64,000 nucleotides of DNA. Origin: Lentimicrobiaceae bacterium (GTDB lineage: Bacteria > Bacteroidota > Bacteroidia > Bacteroidales > JAGONC01). Made by a program: the position numbers and the translations under genes. Under the pieces are notes generated by a model. That model searched no databases, was not told the origin of the DNA, and saw only the letters and a list, made by a program, of their open reading frames with translations. Positions 54,946 to 63,573 of the stretch are shown in pieces (within the stretch, counting starts at the first letter, position 1; every line of letters begins with the position of its first letter). The stretch spans positions 62,001-126,000 of the forward strand of contig JAGONC010000003.1 of NCBI GenBank assembly GCA_017993235.1, read 5' to 3'.

Positions 54946-55617
54946 TCATCCCTTCCCCTCGACAACAATAACAATCTCGCCCCTGACTGGCTTGTTCAAG
55001 AAGTGTTGGATAAGTTCACGGATCGTACCGCGCCGGGTATCCTCGAATTTTTTTGTGAGTTCGCGTGACACAGAAGCCAGTCGGTTTTCTCCCAAAGCTA
55101 GAGCGAGGTTTTCAAGGGTTTTCACCAACCGGTGGGGCGATTCGTAGATGATCAGCGTGCAGGGCAATCCTGAGAGGAATTTTAAACGGGTTTGTCTTCC
55201 TTTTTTATGGGGGAGGAAGCCTTCAAAATAGAACGGTTCGGCTGGGAGCCCGGAATTCAGCAGAGCGGGAAGGAATGCAGAAGGGCCAGGAAGGCTTTCC
55301 ACCTCCACTCCATGCTTAATGCACTCCCTGATCAGCAGGAATCCGGGATCTGAGATACCGGGTGTTCCCGCATCGCTTACCAGGGCAATGTTTTCCCCCT
55401 GCAGGATTCGTTGTGCAATGGCCTCCACAGCATGATGCTCATTGAATTTATGATGGGATGACATCCGGGTGGTTATGGCGTACCGTTTCAGCAGAACAGC
55501 GGTGGTTCGGGTGTCTTCAGCCAGGATAAGATCCACTTCCTTGAGAATCCGGATCGCACGCAGGGTGATGTCCTCCAGGTTGCCGATGGGGGTGGGTACC
55601 AGGAATAGTTTCGCCAT
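54946..55617 (-). CDS. rsmI: 16S rRNA (cytidine(1402)-2'-O)-methyltransferase RsmI
   Basis: SAM-dependent tetrapyrrole-methylase-fold enzyme that methylates C1402 in the ribosome P site. 223 aa. Landmarks: FLVPTPIGNLEDITLRAIRIL, AEDTRTTAVLL, ALVSDAGTPGISDPGF, PGPSAFLPALLNSGLP, FYFEGFLPHKKG, IIYESPHRL. Preceded by an acidic hypothetical gene 11 bp upstream, so probably co-transcribed. Confidence 0.96.
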   Translation of the reverse strand: MAKLFLVPTPIGNLEDITLRAIRILKEVDLILAEDTRTTAVLLKRYAITTRMSSHHKFNEHHAVEAIAQRILQGENIALVSDAGTPGISDPGFLLIRECIKHGVEVESLPGPSAFLPALLNSGLPAEPFYFEGFLPHKKGRQTRLKFLSGLPCTLIIYESPHRLVKTLENLALALGENRLASVSRELTKKFEDTRRGTIRELIQHFLNKPVRGEIVIVVEGKG

Positions 55618-55628
55618 GGGAAGTGTGG

Positions 55629-56489
55629 TTATCGTCCCTCTCCCCTGAATTTTCGCTGGATCATTTCTGCCAGTCTCCGGAAGGAATCCAGTTCTTCATT
55701 CATGTCGAATGAGTCCTTGACCTCTGTGAAATAACGGATTGCGTCGTTGAGGGTTGTCAGTTGGTCGAGTGAGTGGATGGTTTCCTGGTAGGCTTTCATA
55801 TTGCCATGGAACAGCTCATTGATGAAGATGAACTTATCGTTGAGACCAATGACGGCTTTAAGTTCGGTGATCGGGGTGTGCTGGATTTTTGATGCAATAT
55901 TTTCCCTGGATTCCTGGCTGCTGATCTGTTCATGAATCGTTTTTTCTTCCCTGCGGTATTGGTCGGCAATGGTGGCTGGGGGGGATGAAAAGAGATCAAA
56001 GGTGAACCCGGTCACCTTTTCCTTCGGGCTTACCTCCGGTTCGGGTGACAGTTCTTTTTCCATCATCACGGGAACTTCCATTTCGGGATGTGGCACGGGT
56101 GGAATGGTTTCCTCAACCGGCCCGGATTCTTCAACCGGTTCGGATTCTGGGACCAGATGAGAATCTGAAGCCAGGTCAGATTCGGTTTCAGGTTCAGTTT
56201 CAGGGATCGCTTCTTTTACCTGTTCCTCCTCAGGCAGTTTCTTTTTCCTTTCGAATCCAATGGTAATGGGCTGATCGGAAGCACGAAATGCCGAAGGGCT
56301 TTCTGTTTCTTCCTGGTTATATTTATCCAGCAACCTGAAGTTGGCGTATAATTTCCGGATATTCTCCAGGATCAGGTCCAGTTCAATCTGTGGAATGGTG
56401 GAGGTACGCGACCGGATGATCTCATTTTCTTCATTGATTGACTCCAGGGTTTCCGCAATAACTTCCTGAACGAGCTCTTTTTTTCTCAT
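55629..56489 (-). CDS. Conserved Bacteroidota hypothetical with acidic Pro/Glu linker
   Basis: 286 aa, no signal or membrane segment. N-terminal helical region (1-60, RKKELVQEVIAETLESINEEN), then ~100 residues rich in Pro/Glu/Ser (about 85-160), and a C-terminal helical domain (about 195-286; HTPITELKAVIGLNDKFIFINELFHGNMKAYQETIHSLD, then EEL DSFRRLAEMIQRKF). I know this type of protein from the same location beside rsmI/tdk in other Bacteroidota but not its function. A cytosolic scaffold is likely. The linker suggests two folded ends that are tethered. Confidence 0.78.
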   Translation of the reverse strand: MRKKELVQEVIAETLESINEENEIIRSRTSTIPQIELDLILENIRKLYANFRLLDKYNQEETESPSAFRASDQPITIGFERKKKLPEEEQVKEAIPETEPETESDLASDSHLVPESEPVEESGPVEETIPPVPHPEMEVPVMMEKELSPEPEVSPKEKVTGFTFDLFSSPPATIADQYRREEKTIHEQISSQESRENIASKIQHTPITELKAVIGLNDKFIFINELFHGNMKAYQETIHSLDQLTTLNDAIRYFTEVKDSFDMNEELDSFRRLAEMIQRKFRGEGR

Positions 56490-56588
56490 GTTTTTTCCTG
56501 TTGGATTAATGTACAGCCGGGGAATTCCTTAAATTTGTGACCTTCAATGAGGGTTTAAAGATATAAAGAATAGTTTTTCGCTCTGCGT

Positions 56589-57176
56589 ATGTTCCTGGAA
56601 AAATCTCCATTAGGTGCCCCCCGGACCGGCTGTATTGAGGTGATCTGTGGTTCAATGTTCTCTGGCAAGACCGAGGAACTGATCCGCCGCCTGAATCGGG
56701 CTAAGATTGCCAGGCAACGGGTGGAGATTTTTAAACCGGAGGTAGATAAACGGTACGATGATGAAAAAGTTGTATCGCATGATGCCAAATCCATCGTTTC
56801 CACTCCGCTTCAATCCGCATCGCAGATACTTCTGCTGACAAACGATGTGGATGTGGTGGGTATTGATGAAGCCCAGTTCTTTGATGCAGAACTGGTCAAT
56901 GTATGCAACCACCTGGCGGATCATGGGATCAGGGTGATCGTGGCAGGACTGGATATTGATTACCTGGGAAGACCTTTTGGGCCCCTGCCCGACCTGATAG
57001 CGACCGCTGAGTTTGTGACCAAGGTTCACGCCATCTGTATCCGCTGTGGAAACCTTGCCCATTATTCTTACCGAACCATCGACGATGACAAGCGGGTGGT
57101 GCTGGGCGAACGGGAAAGCTACGAACCCCTGTGCCGTTCCTGTTTTAATGAAGCCATGAAGAACAGGAAAATGTGA
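56589..57176 (+). CDS. tdk: Thymidine kinase
   Basis: Salvage phosphorylation of thymidine. 195 aa, type II (TK1-like). P-loop [11 protein letters not shown] (21-31), Walker [14 protein letters not shown], the lasso loop with [11 protein letters not shown] and two zinc Cys pairs (CIRCG and CRSCF). It diverges from the acidic hypothetical gene by 99 bp. ATG 56589 begins [21 protein letters not shown]. Confidence 0.96.
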   Translation: MFLEKSPLGAPRTGCIEVICGSMFSGKTEELIRRLNRAKIARQRVEIFKPEVDKRYDDEKVVSHDAKSIVSTPLQSASQILLLTNDVDVVGIDEAQFFDAELVNVCNHLADHGIRVIVAGLDIDYLGRPFGPLPDLIATAEFVTKVHAICIRCGNLAHYSYRTIDDDKRVVLGERESYEPLCRSCFNEAMKNRKM

Positions 57177-57218
57177 TCGTGATTTTTCTAATTTAACCGA
57201 TGATTTCACAGTCTTTTA

Positions 57219-57226
57219 TATTTTTG
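57219..57226 (+). promoter_or_regulatory. Probable -7 element (TATTTTTG)
   Basis: Fits TAnnTTTG, 21 bp before the cyclophilin ATG at 57248. Confidence 0.45.
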
Positions 57227-57247
57227 TGCCGATTAAATCTGTGCACA

Positions 57248-57886
57248 ATGAGAAAAACAATGCTTTTATTTACGATCATCATGGTATATTCAGCAATGAC
57301 ATTTAGCCAGACATCGGCTCAGCAGACCAAAGTGCTGATCACAACAAGTATGGGAAACATTACGGTGGTTTTGTACAATGAAACACCACTCCACCGGGAT
57401 AATTTTATCAAACTGGTCAATCAGGGCTGGTATGAAGTGTCGAATTTTCACAGGGTGATCCATAAGTTCATGATACAGGGCGGACAAAGGAAGGATGGCA
57501 CGCAGGATCCGGGTTATACGGTCCCTGCCGAATTCAGGGCCCAGTTTTTCCATAAAAAGGGTGCGCTGGCGGCTGCCCGTCAGGGGGATCAGGTAAATCC
57601 CCAGAAAGCATCCTCGGGCTGCCAGTTCTATATCGTTCAGGGTGAAGTGTTCACTGACCAGAGGCTGAATGAAATGGAAGCACGTATGGGCAGGAAGTTC
57701 ACCGAACAGCAGCGCCAGGCCTATAAAACCATCGGCGGCACTCCGCATCTCGACGGGGGATACACTGTTTTCGGGGAAGTGGTGCAGGGAATGGATGTGG
57801 TGGACAAGATCGCCGCCGTGCCCACATCTCCGCAGGGAAATATTCCCCTCACTCCGGTTACGTTTTCCATGAAGATTTTGAAATAG
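57248..57886 (+). CDS. Secreted cyclophilin-type peptidyl-prolyl isomerase
   Basis: Assists folding of exported proteins. 212 aa from ATG 57248; signal peptide MRKTMLLFTIIMVYSAMTFSQ. Cyclophilin core: GNITVVLYNETPLHRDNFIKLV, YEVSNFHRVIHKFMIQGGQ (catalytic Arg in HRVI), GCQFYIVQG, HLDGGYTVFGEVVQGMDVVDKI. A ~25-residue insertion (FTDQRLNEMEARMGRKFTEQQRQAYKTIG) between GCQFYIV and HLDGGYTVFG is characteristic of the Bacteroidota members. No lipobox, so probably periplasmic. Confidence 0.93.
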   Translation: MRKTMLLFTIIMVYSAMTFSQTSAQQTKVLITTSMGNITVVLYNETPLHRDNFIKLVNQGWYEVSNFHRVIHKFMIQGGQRKDGTQDPGYTVPAEFRAQFFHKKGALAAARQGDQVNPQKASSGCQFYIVQGEVFTDQRLNEMEARMGRKFTEQQRQAYKTIGGTPHLDGGYTVFGEVVQGMDVVDKIAAVPTSPQGNIPLTPVTFSMKILK

Positions 57887-57892
57887 CGTATC

Positions 57893-58915
57893 ATGCACGA
57901 GAAAATCCGAAAATATCTGGAAGAAATAAAAAGTTTCGATACGGCTGACAGTGGAGAGCTGGAACAATTTCGTATCCAATACCTGAGCAAAAAGGGTGTC
58001 ATTACGGGCTTGTTCGATGAATTCAAAACCGTCCCTGCGGATCAGCGCAGGGAAATCGGTTTGTTGCTGAATGAGCTGAAAAATGCGGCACAGTCTACAT
58101 TCGACACGATCAGGCAGCAATTGGAAGCTTCGGTGGTAGAGCAGAAACCTGTGCCGGACCTTTCCCTGCCGGCCGATTTTATGGAAATCGGTTCACGGCA
58201 TCCCGTCTCCATTGTTCAGGATGAGATCATCACGATTTTTTCCCGTATTGGCTTCAATGTTGCCGAAGGGCCCGACATCGAAGATGACTGGCATAATTTC
58301 TCGGCGCTGAATTTCGAGGAAGAGCACCCTGCACGGGATATGCAGGATACCTTTTTTATCCAGGGACAACCGCCGTTCCTGCTGCGGACCCATACCTCTT
58401 CAGTTCAGATCAGGATGATGGAGAAAACCAAACCTCCCATCCGTGCCCTGTTCCCGGGACGGGTATATCGCAATGAAGCCATTTCGGCCCGCGCTCACTG
58501 CCTGTTCCACCAGGTGGAAGGTTTGTATGTTGACCGCAATGTTTCCTTTGCTGATTTAAAGCAAACCCTGCTCTATTTTTCTCGGGAAATGTTCGGCGAA
58601 AATACGGGGATCCGTCTCAGGCCTTCGTATTTTCCCTTTACAGAGCCTTCCGCCGAAATGGATATTTCCTGTTTCATCTGTGGAGGAAAAGGATGCCGCA
58701 TCTGTAAAAACACGGGATGGGTCGAAATCCTCGGTTGTGGCATGGTCGATCCCGCCGTGCTTGACAACTGTGGAATCGATAGCCGTGAATATACAGGATT
58801 TGCATTTGGAATGGGTATTGAACGCACGGCATTGCTTCGTTATCAGATCAATGATATCCGTCTTTTCTTTGAGAACGATGTCAGGTTCCTGCGTCAGTTC
58901 CGTTCAGCATTCTAA
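57893..58915 (+). CDS. pheS: Phenylalanyl-tRNA synthetase alpha subunit
   Basis: Class II synthetase catalytic subunit. 340 aa. N-terminal coiled coil (to ~90), class II motifs HPVSIVQDEIITIF, LLRTHTSSVQIR, FPGRVYRNEAISARAHCLFHQVEG and GFAFGMGIERTALLRYQI. It has a cysteine cluster, CFICGGKGCRICKNTGWVEILGCGMV, typical of many PheS proteins. It begins 6 bp after the cyclophilin stop codon. pheT is not in this window. Its stop codon overlaps that of the convergent barrel gene by 2-4 bp. Confidence 0.97.
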   Translation: MHEKIRKYLEEIKSFDTADSGELEQFRIQYLSKKGVITGLFDEFKTVPADQRREIGLLLNELKNAAQSTFDTIRQQLEASVVEQKPVPDLSLPADFMEIGSRHPVSIVQDEIITIFSRIGFNVAEGPDIEDDWHNFSALNFEEEHPARDMQDTFFIQGQPPFLLRTHTSSVQIRMMEKTKPPIRALFPGRVYRNEAISARAHCLFHQVEGLYVDRNVSFADLKQTLLYFSREMFGENTGIRLRPSYFPFTEPSAEMDISCFICGGKGCRICKNTGWVEILGCGMVDPAVLDNCGIDSREYTGFAFGMGIERTALLRYQINDIRLFFENDVRFLRQFRSAF

Positions 58916-59649
58916 AAAGAATATCCGATGCCCAGCCCTACGTGAATCGTATGCATGGGCTGAGTGTGTTCTGTCGGAAGCAGAATCACAGGATCGTCAT
59001 TCGATATGTGGCGATCGTTGATCTCAATGGTGGTTTTGGTGGAGGAATAATCGCACATCAGGCGAATGGTCGCATTCCTGTGCGATACATAACGGATGCC
59101 ACCTCCCACCATATAGCCCAGCGATACCGGATTCTTATTTTCACGGTATGTACGGAATTCATCATCCTCTGTCATGAAGTACATCTCGCTGTCGGGCGAA
59201 AAGACAAAGGCCAGCCCGCCCAGTGCCCTGAAATCAAAATGGAACTGGTTGACCGGAATGGAAAAATAGGGGCCAACCATCAGATTAACATGATTCCATA
59301 CGCCCAGGTCATAACTGATCAGCGTCAGGTCCTCAGGGAGTTCCGCGTCCGGATAATATTTTTTAACATACCATTCCAGGGTCCTTTTTAAATCGCCTGT
59401 ATTCAGGGAATTATTTGAAAACGAAACGGCACCCCCGAATCCTATATAGGGATTGATATAGTAGGCACCATCCATGGTCAGATTAAAACTTGTGGTGGCA
59501 TACCCAGCCTGCACATTGAGGGAATCCGAGCTGGCAAAATCCCCGGTTGGGATGGAGACACCCATCATGATCCCCATATAACTATCACTGGTCTGAGCCC
59601 CGGCGACCAGGGACAGCACAAGGAGCAGTGTACAAAAAACAGATTTCAT
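58912..59649 (-). CDS. Outer-membrane beta-barrel protein
   Basis: 245 aa with a signal peptide (MKSVFCTLLLVLSLVAGAQ). Alternating amphipathic strands (GIMMGVSIPTGDF, FGGAVSFSNNS, GYMVGGGIRYVS) and a C-terminal aromatic strand GLGIGYSF characteristic of porin-family barrels. Fits the outer membrane beta-barrel domain families of Bacteroidota (8-10 strands). Function unknown; may be a small porin or attachment protein. Its stop codon (58912-58914) overlaps the pheS stop codon (58913-58915). Confidence 0.83.
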   Translation of the reverse strand: MKSVFCTLLLVLSLVAGAQTSDSYMGIMMGVSIPTGDFASSDSLNVQAGYATTSFNLTMDGAYYINPYIGFGGAVSFSNNSLNTGDLKRTLEWYVKKYYPDAELPEDLTLISYDLGVWNHVNLMVGPYFSIPVNQFHFDFRALGGLAFVFSPDSEMYFMTEDDEFRTYRENKNPVSLGYMVGGGIRYVSHRNATIRLMCDYSSTKTTIEINDRHISNDDPVILLPTEHTQPMHTIHVGLGIGYSF

Positions 59650-59882
59650 CGTTTGGTCTTTAATGGAATTACAATATTAAGAAGATTTCTTTTCATCCCG
59701 ACAAATTTATCACGGGGATCATTTCATGTTTTGGTTTTGAAACCGAGGTATTCCCGGATCTTTTCGAAGGGTAAATTCTGTTCAGAATCGAACTGTACAT
59801 GAACGGATTTGAACAACCACGCAATCCGTAATGGTTTTAAATGCCATAAATACACCCGGTTAGAATATGGCATAATTTTTTA

Positions 59883-59890
59883 TACCTTCG
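59883..59890 (+). promoter_or_regulatory. Probable -7 element (TACCTTCG) for the efflux genes
   Basis: Seven of eight positions match TAnnTTTG; 35 bp before the ATG at 59926. The rest of the 59650-59925 gap has no gene or structured element I can see. Confidence 0.4.
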
Positions 59891-59925
59891 TAGCTCTATT
59901 TTTATCAAATCCTAATCCCATCACA

Positions 59926-61368
59926 ATGAAAAAGATCATTCTGGGTGTTATGCTATTTTTTACCGGCCTGATCGTGAGCCACGCCCAAAAGGTATGGTCC
60001 CTGGAAGATTGCATCGATTACGCATTGACCAACAATATTGAAGTAAAGCAACAGATGCTCAACATTGACTATGGAGATCAAACTCTTTTGCAAAGCAAGC
60101 TGGTCATGCTTCCGGACCTCAACGGGTATGCCTCCCACGGGTACAACTGGGGACAGACCATTGACCAGTATACCAATGAATTTGCAACGGAGCGCGTCAG
60201 GTCGAACAATTTCTATGTTTCGAGCCAGTTCACTATTTTTAATGGTCTTCAGCAGGTAAACCAGGTCAGGAAGAATCAGCTGGACCTGATGGCAACCAAG
60301 TATTCGGTGGATAAATTCATGGATGATGTATCCATGACCATTGCAGCCGGGTATCTCCAGATCCTGTATTATGGGGAATTGAAACGTGTGGCTGATGCGC
60401 AGCTTGACATCACCCAGCAACAGGTCGACCGGACCAAAAAGATGGTGGAGGCGGGCACTCTTGCAAAAGGGGAACTGCTATTGATCGAAGCTCAGCTGGC
60501 GACGGAAGAGCTGAACCTGATCAATGTCCAGAACAACCTGGATATCGCCTACCTTACCCTGGTCCAGTTACTGGATCTGCCAACTGCCGAGGGATTTGTC
60601 ATTGAAGAACCGGATCTGGAACAGATCCAGTCACCGGAAGCTCCCATGGGCGCCGACGCCATTTATGAAATCGCTCTTGATTCAAGACCGGATATTAAAA
60701 GTGCGGAGCTCAGCCTGCAAAGCAGTGAGAAAAGCCTGTCGATAGCCCGTGGTGCCCTGAGTCCCATTTTCGGCTTTTCAGGTTCCTGGGGAACAGGCTA
60801 TTCAGGCGCTGCATCCGATTATGACCTCGGAATCAACCCCATCGACGTCCCGCCCCAGCTGATCGGCTATACAGCATCTGTTGAACCCGTTGGAGTCTAT
60901 AGTTTACCTTACACACAATACATGGATTACGAAACCAAATCCTTTAAAAACCAGATCAGCGACAACATGAACAAATCCATCATGGTCAACCTGTATATTC
61001 CCATTTTCAACGGCTGGAGTGTCAGGTCAAATATTGCCAAGGCAAAGATCGGGATCAGCAATGCAAGTTACACTCTCGACAATACCAAATTGCGGTTGAG
61101 AAAAGTCATTCAGCAGGCCTATGCGGATGTCCTTGCGGCGCTGAAGACCCATGCAGCCGCTGAAAAGATGGTGGTGGCCACCACGGAATCCTTTAAGTAC
61201 GCGGATCAGAAGTTCAATGTCGGACTCATCAATTCGGTAGAGTACAATGAAGCCAAGAAAGAGCTGACCAAAGCCCAGGCGGAGTTGATCCAGGCAAAGT
61301 ATGATTATGTATTCAAGCTGACCACGCTCGATTTTTATATGGGCCGACCTTTGACACTCAAACGATAA
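59926..61368 (+). CDS. TolC-family outer membrane efflux protein
   Basis: 480 aa from ATG 59926; signal peptide MKKIILGVMLFFTGLIVSHAQ. Two outer-membrane-efflux repeats: first VWSLEDCIDYALTNNIEVKQQML with HGYNWGQTIDQYTNEF; second DLPTAEGFVIEEPDLEQI then SRPDIKSAELSLQSSEKSLSIARG; ending with KSMVATTESFKYADQKFNVGLINSVEYNEAKKELTKAQAELIQAKYDYVFKLTTLDFYMG-type helices. It trimerises into an outer-membrane tunnel. Paired with the MacA-like adaptor gene 95 bp downstream. The pump subunit is not in the window. Confidence 0.9.
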   Translation: MKKIILGVMLFFTGLIVSHAQKVWSLEDCIDYALTNNIEVKQQMLNIDYGDQTLLQSKLVMLPDLNGYASHGYNWGQTIDQYTNEFATERVRSNNFYVSSQFTIFNGLQQVNQVRKNQLDLMATKYSVDKFMDDVSMTIAAGYLQILYYGELKRVADAQLDITQQQVDRTKKMVEAGTLAKGELLLIEAQLATEELNLINVQNNLDIAYLTLVQLLDLPTAEGFVIEEPDLEQIQSPEAPMGADAIYEIALDSRPDIKSAELSLQSSEKSLSIARGALSPIFGFSGSWGTGYSGAASDYDLGINPIDVPPQLIGYTASVEPVGVYSLPYTQYMDYETKSFKNQISDNMNKSIMVNLYIPIFNGWSVRSNIAKAKIGISNASYTLDNTKLRLRKVIQQAYADVLAALKTHAAAEKMVVATTESFKYADQKFNVGLINSVEYNEAKKELTKAQAELIQAKYDYVFKLTTLDFYMGRPLTLKR

Positions 61369-61463
61369 ATTTCCTGTCCTTCAATCGCCATATATCCTAT
61401 TTCCCTGTGCCGGATTCCGCGGATTTATGTACTTTTATGACCTGAAATCAATTATTTTTTACA

Positions 61464-62849
61464 ATGAAGAAAAAGACCCTCATTCGAATCATCATCATTG
61501 CTGCCGCGGTGCTTCTGGTTGTCCTGGTAGTTGCCAGGAAAATGGGAGCACTCGGAAAGGATGACTCCATCAAAGTCAGCACCGAACTGGCTGAGAAGCG
61601 AACCCTTATCGAAACCGTTTCGGCCAATGGGAAAATACAACCCGAGACCGAAGTCAAGATCACTCCGTATATTTCAGGAGAAGTTGTCGAATTGACGGTC
61701 AAGGAAGGAGCAGATGTAAAACAGGGAGATCTGCTGGCCAAGATTGATCCTGAGTTGTATCAGTCGAACTTTGAACGCACGGTGGCCAACTATAACTCCC
61801 AGCAGGCCGGTCTTGCCAATGCCAAAGCAAGGCTCGAGCAGGTCAAGGCCCAGTTTGTCAATGCGGAGCTGTCGTACAAGCGCAGCAAACAACTCTGGGA
61901 ACAGAAGGTGATATCCGATGCTGACTGGGACGCCGCAAGGTCAAATTACGATGTAGCACGGGCTGAAGTCAGTGCTGCCGAACAGAATGTGGCTGCCTCC
62001 GACTTTGGTGTAAAGAGTGCTGCCGCCTCGGTAAAGGAAGCCAGGGAAAACCTGACAAAAACGGCCATATATGCGCCAACCGATGGCACCGTATCCAAGC
62101 TCAGCGTTGAAAAGGGGGAAAGAGTCGCCGGGGCCTCCCAGTTTTCAGCCGGTACCGAACTGATGCGCATCGCCAACCTGAATCTGATGGAAGTCAACGT
62201 GGAAGTCAATGAGAACGATATTGTCAGGGTCAATATGTACGACACTGCCCTCATTGAGGTGGATGCATACCTGAACCGCAAGTTCAAGGGCATCGTCAGT
62301 GAAATAGCCACATCCGCCAATGTTACGGGTTCCAGTGTTGACCAGGTGACCAATTTTGAGGTTAAGATTCGCGTGCTTCAAGAATCCTATGCCGATCTGC
62401 TCTCAGAGGACACCCTCGGATTCTCACCTTTTCGTCCGGGAATGTCAGCGACGGTGGATATACAAACGGAAACGGAAATGGATGTACTGACCATTCCAAT
62501 CCAGTCAGTCACAACCCGGGCGGATACCACCGGAAAGGTCATGGGAGAGAAGGGAGAAAGCCAGGAGGTGACTGCCGGAGGCCCTCCACCCGGCCCTCCT
62601 GAAGAGGAAGAAAAGAAAGCCAAACCTGCAGAAGAGTTTCAGGAGTATGTGTTTATTTATGATGAAGGTGTGGCCCGGTTGAATAAAGTAAAAACCGGCA
62701 TCCAGGATAACACCTACATTCAAATCCTGGAAGGCCTTGAACCCGGAACGGAAGTCATCACAGCCCCTTACCGTGCCATAACCAAAATGCTGAAAAACGG
62801 TGATCAGGTCAGGAAAGTGGATAAAACCGAACTGTTCACGGAAGAGTGA
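61464..62849 (+). CDS. MacA-like periplasmic adaptor subunit of an efflux pump
   Basis: 461 aa. N-terminal membrane anchor (residues 6-25). HlyD/RND adaptor layout: barrel-sandwich hybrid (ISGEVVELTVKEGADVKQGDLLAKIDPELYQ and TKTAIYAPTDGTVSKLSVEKGERV), a helical hairpin (about 105-190) and a beta-barrel with IPIQSVTTR. A Pro/Glu-rich insert (GGPPPGPPEEEEKKAKPAEE, about 375-395) interrupts the C-terminal domain. Resembles adaptors of MacAB-type pumps. The expected macB ABC gene does not follow; tsaB starts 6 bp later, so the adaptor must serve a pump encoded elsewhere. A TACTTTTA element is at 61430-61437. Confidence 0.9.
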   Translation: MKKKTLIRIIIIAAAVLLVVLVVARKMGALGKDDSIKVSTELAEKRTLIETVSANGKIQPETEVKITPYISGEVVELTVKEGADVKQGDLLAKIDPELYQSNFERTVANYNSQQAGLANAKARLEQVKAQFVNAELSYKRSKQLWEQKVISDADWDAARSNYDVARAEVSAAEQNVAASDFGVKSAAASVKEARENLTKTAIYAPTDGTVSKLSVEKGERVAGASQFSAGTELMRIANLNLMEVNVEVNENDIVRVNMYDTALIEVDAYLNRKFKGIVSEIATSANVTGSSVDQVTNFEVKIRVLQESYADLLSEDTLGFSPFRPGMSATVDIQTETEMDVLTIPIQSVTTRADTTGKVMGEKGESQEVTAGGPPPGPPEEEEKKAKPAEEFQEYVFIYDEGVARLNKVKTGIQDNTYIQILEGLEPGTEVITAPYRAITKMLKNGDQVRKVDKTELFTEE

Positions 62850-62855
62850 TCCCTG

Positions 62856-63566
62856 ATGGCCACCCTTTTATGCCTGGATACTGCCACAGCGGTATGTTCC
62901 GTTGCGCTAGGACGGGATGGTGAGCTGTGGAAGCTGAAAGAATCCCATATTCCCAACGCCCATTCTTCTTTGATCATATCATTGATTGAGGAGGTCATGA
63001 CAGCGGCCGGCCTGTCGCTCCCGGAGCTGGATGCCATTGCCGTGAGCCAGGGCCCGGGATCCTATACCGGATTGCGTATCGGAGTCAGTACCGTCAAAGG
63101 ATTATGCTTTGCACTGGGAAAACCGATGATTGCCGTGGATACCCTGCAATCCCATGCAAATGCTATGGCTGTTGCGTACAGACAAAAAAGCAAGTCCTCA
63201 TCCAATATACTGTTTTGCCCCATGATCGATGCCAGGCGCATGGAGGTCTACGCTGCGATTTATGACCTGAACAATGCCATGAAGAGGGAAATCAGGGCTG
63301 AAGTCATCACGGAGGATTCGTTCGGAGAATATCTGGCTGATCATCCCATCGTTTTTTTTGGCGATGGTGCCGCGAAATGTCAGCCGCTGCTGCAGAACCA
63401 CCTCAACGCAATCTTTGACACCTCTTTTCTTTCTTCCGCTTCCCACCTGGTTCCCCTGGCTGAGCAAAATTTTCGTGAAAACAGTTTCGTGGATGTCGCT
63501 TATTTTGAACCTTTTTACCTGAAGGAATTCATCCCCGGGAAACCCCGGGTGAAAGGCCTCCGGTAA
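62856..63566 (+). CDS. tsaB: tRNA threonylcarbamoyladenosine synthesis protein TsaB
   Basis: Partner of TsaD/TsaE in making t6A37 in ANN-decoding tRNAs. 236 aa; ASKHA fold with LCLDTATAVCSVAL at the N-terminus, NAHSSLIISLIEEVM (NAHS replaces the HSE/HAE pattern, consistent with TsaB rather than TsaD), VSQGPGSYTGLRIGVSTVKGLCFALGKP. Starts 6 bp after the adaptor gene stop codon, so it is co-transcribed with unrelated efflux genes. Confidence 0.94.
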   Translation: MATLLCLDTATAVCSVALGRDGELWKLKESHIPNAHSSLIISLIEEVMTAAGLSLPELDAIAVSQGPGSYTGLRIGVSTVKGLCFALGKPMIAVDTLQSHANAMAVAYRQKSKSSSNILFCPMIDARRMEVYAAIYDLNNAMKREIRAEVITEDSFGEYLADHPIVFFGDGAAKCQPLLQNHLNAIFDTSFLSSASHLVPLAEQNFRENSFVDVAYFEPFYLKEFIPGKPRVKGLR

Positions 63567-63573
63567 TGGATGT

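Noticed and set aside
54811..55068. 85-aa open frame on the plus strand upstream of rsmI
   Set aside because: It overlaps the end of rsmI on the other strand, is low in complexity, and has no family similarity.
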